Assembly: GCA_031282925.1 (NCBI GenBank)
Contig: JAITCT010000339.1
Location: 1-5,862 of the forward strand
DNA length: 5,862 bases
Direction: 5' to 3'
Source of the DNA: Dysgonamonadaceae bacterium
GTDB lineage: Bacteria > Bacteroidota > Bacteroidia > Bacteroidales > Azobacteroidaceae
Shown piece by piece: positions 5,192 to 5,862 of the stretch. Below the pieces are notes generated by a model. It made no database searches, was not told where the DNA came from, and worked only from the letters and a program-made list of their open reading frames with translations. Every line of letters starts with the position of its first letter. The first letter of the stretch is position 1. The position numbers were made by a program, and so were the translations under genes.

Positions 5192-5862
5192 ATGAAAAAA
5201 ATGCAAGTAGAGGATGTTAAAGGTAAACTTGGCGTTCTTGTAATTGGAGTTGGAGGTGCGGTAGCGACAACCTTTATTGCGGGTACAATGCTTGTCCGCA
5301 GAGGTTTGGGGATTCCTGTCGGTTCGATTACTCAATTGGCAACCATTCGTTTGGGAAAAAGAGAAGAAAACAGGTTTCCGAAAATTAAAGACGTAGTGCC
5401 TTTAGCAGGGTTGAATGATATTGTATTCGGAGGGTGGGACCTTTTTGAAGAAAATGCTTATGAAGCGGCTCGTCATGCGGAAGTTTTGACCGGCGAAGAT
5501 TTAGACAAAGTGAAAGATGAATTGCAAGCCATCCGTCCGATGAAAGCGGTTTTCGACAGGGATTTCGTAAAACGTTTGCATGGAACGTGGGTGAAAGAAG
5601 CTCCGACAAAATGGGATTTGAAAGAGGCTATTCGCAGGGATATTCAAGCATTTAAAGCCAAAAACGGTTTAGACAGAGTTGTTTGCATCTGGTGTGGAAG
5701 TACCGAAGTATTTACTCCGATAAGCGCAGTCCACGAATCCTTACCGGCTTTGCAAAAAGCGATGAAAGAAAACAGTCCCGAAATTGCACCTTCGATGATT
5801 TACGCTTATGCCGCTATCGAAGAAGGTATTCCTTATATCAATGGCGCACCGAATTTGACGGT
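5192..5862 (+). CDS. ino1: myo-Inositol-3-phosphate synthase, N-terminal part (runs off the window)
   Basis: The visible 223 codons are open to the end of the window and no stop is reached. The enzyme converts D-glucose 6-phosphate to 1D-myo-inositol 3-phosphate with bound NAD+, the first committed step to inositol lipids, in the cytoplasm. Evidence is the Rossmann motif LVIGVGGAVATT at 16-27 (Gly19, Gly21, Gly22), IWCGSTE at 166-172 where many homologues have a W(T/A)xxTE-type motif, and GIPYINGAPNLT at 212-223, matching the conserved G-P-(F/Y)-INGSPQ-type segment. Bacteroides homologues are about 430 residues as I recall, so roughly half is present. The ATG at 5192 follows AATAGGT; an in-frame ATG three codons later is a less likely start. 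A palindromic repeat separates it from the transferase/HAD gene. A neighbouring CDP-alcohol transferase supports a lipid fate for the inositol rather than free inositol. Confidence 0.9.
   Translation, partial: MKKMQVEDVKGKLGVLVIGVGGAVATTFIAGTMLVRRGLGIPVGSITQLATIRLGKREENRFPKIKDVVPLAGLNDIVFGGWDLFEENAYEAARHAEVLTGEDLDKVKDELQAIRPMKAVFDRDFVKRLHGTWVKEAPTKWDLKEAIRRDIQAFKAKNGLDRVVCIWCGSTEVFTPISAVHESLPALQKAMKENSPEIAPSMIYAYAAIEEGIPYINGAPNLT

Overview
The window looks like a chromosomal segment from a member of the Bacteroidota, most likely Bacteroidales. The grounds are a Bacteroides-type promoter (TAnnTTTG -7 box) before the first gene, starts without Shine-Dalgarno sequences and with A-rich leaders, a PdxA most like the Bacteroidales form, and an inositol-lipid gene set known from gut Bacteroidota. 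Genus cannot be fixed from the sequence.

Layout, all genes on the + strand. Positions 1-590 hold no gene; they are packed with imperfect palindromes and short tandem repeats. A promoter at about 609-640 leads into a PdxA-family gene (672-1730) that keeps the fold and the YHDQG motif but appears to have lost two of the three metal-binding histidines. A 129-bp gap carrying a nested palindrome follows. Next is a 517-residue protein joining a sugar-phosphate-type nucleotidyltransferase domain to an ATP-grasp domain (1860-3413). It overlaps by 20 nt a 541-residue protein joining a membrane CDP-alcohol phosphatidyltransferase to a HAD-family phosphatase (3394-5019). A second copy of the palindromic repeat lies in the next gap. 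The window ends inside a myo-inositol-3-phosphate synthase gene (5192 onward, 223 codons visible).

Taken together, 1860-5862 reads as an inositol-lipid locus. Inositol-phosphate synthase makes myo-inositol 3-phosphate from glucose 6-phosphate. The membrane transferase would attach inositol or inositol phosphate to a lipid using a CDP-activated partner. The HAD domain would remove a phosphate before or after that step. The nucleotidyltransferase could make a CDP-activated polyol, and the ATP-grasp domain hints at a further head-group or carboxylate-amine ligation. The closest characterised system I know of is the inositol-lipid cluster of Bacteroides thetaiotaomicron (around BT_1522-BT_1526, recalled from memory); a second PI pathway without a phosphatidylinositol-phosphate intermediate has been proposed for Prevotella. 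The two fusions and the linked degenerate PdxA are the most unusual parts.

A distinctive detail is a 7-bp-stem palindrome lying in frame exactly at the junction of the transferase and HAD domains (4282-4309). It suggests that a mobile palindromic repeat helped create the fusion.
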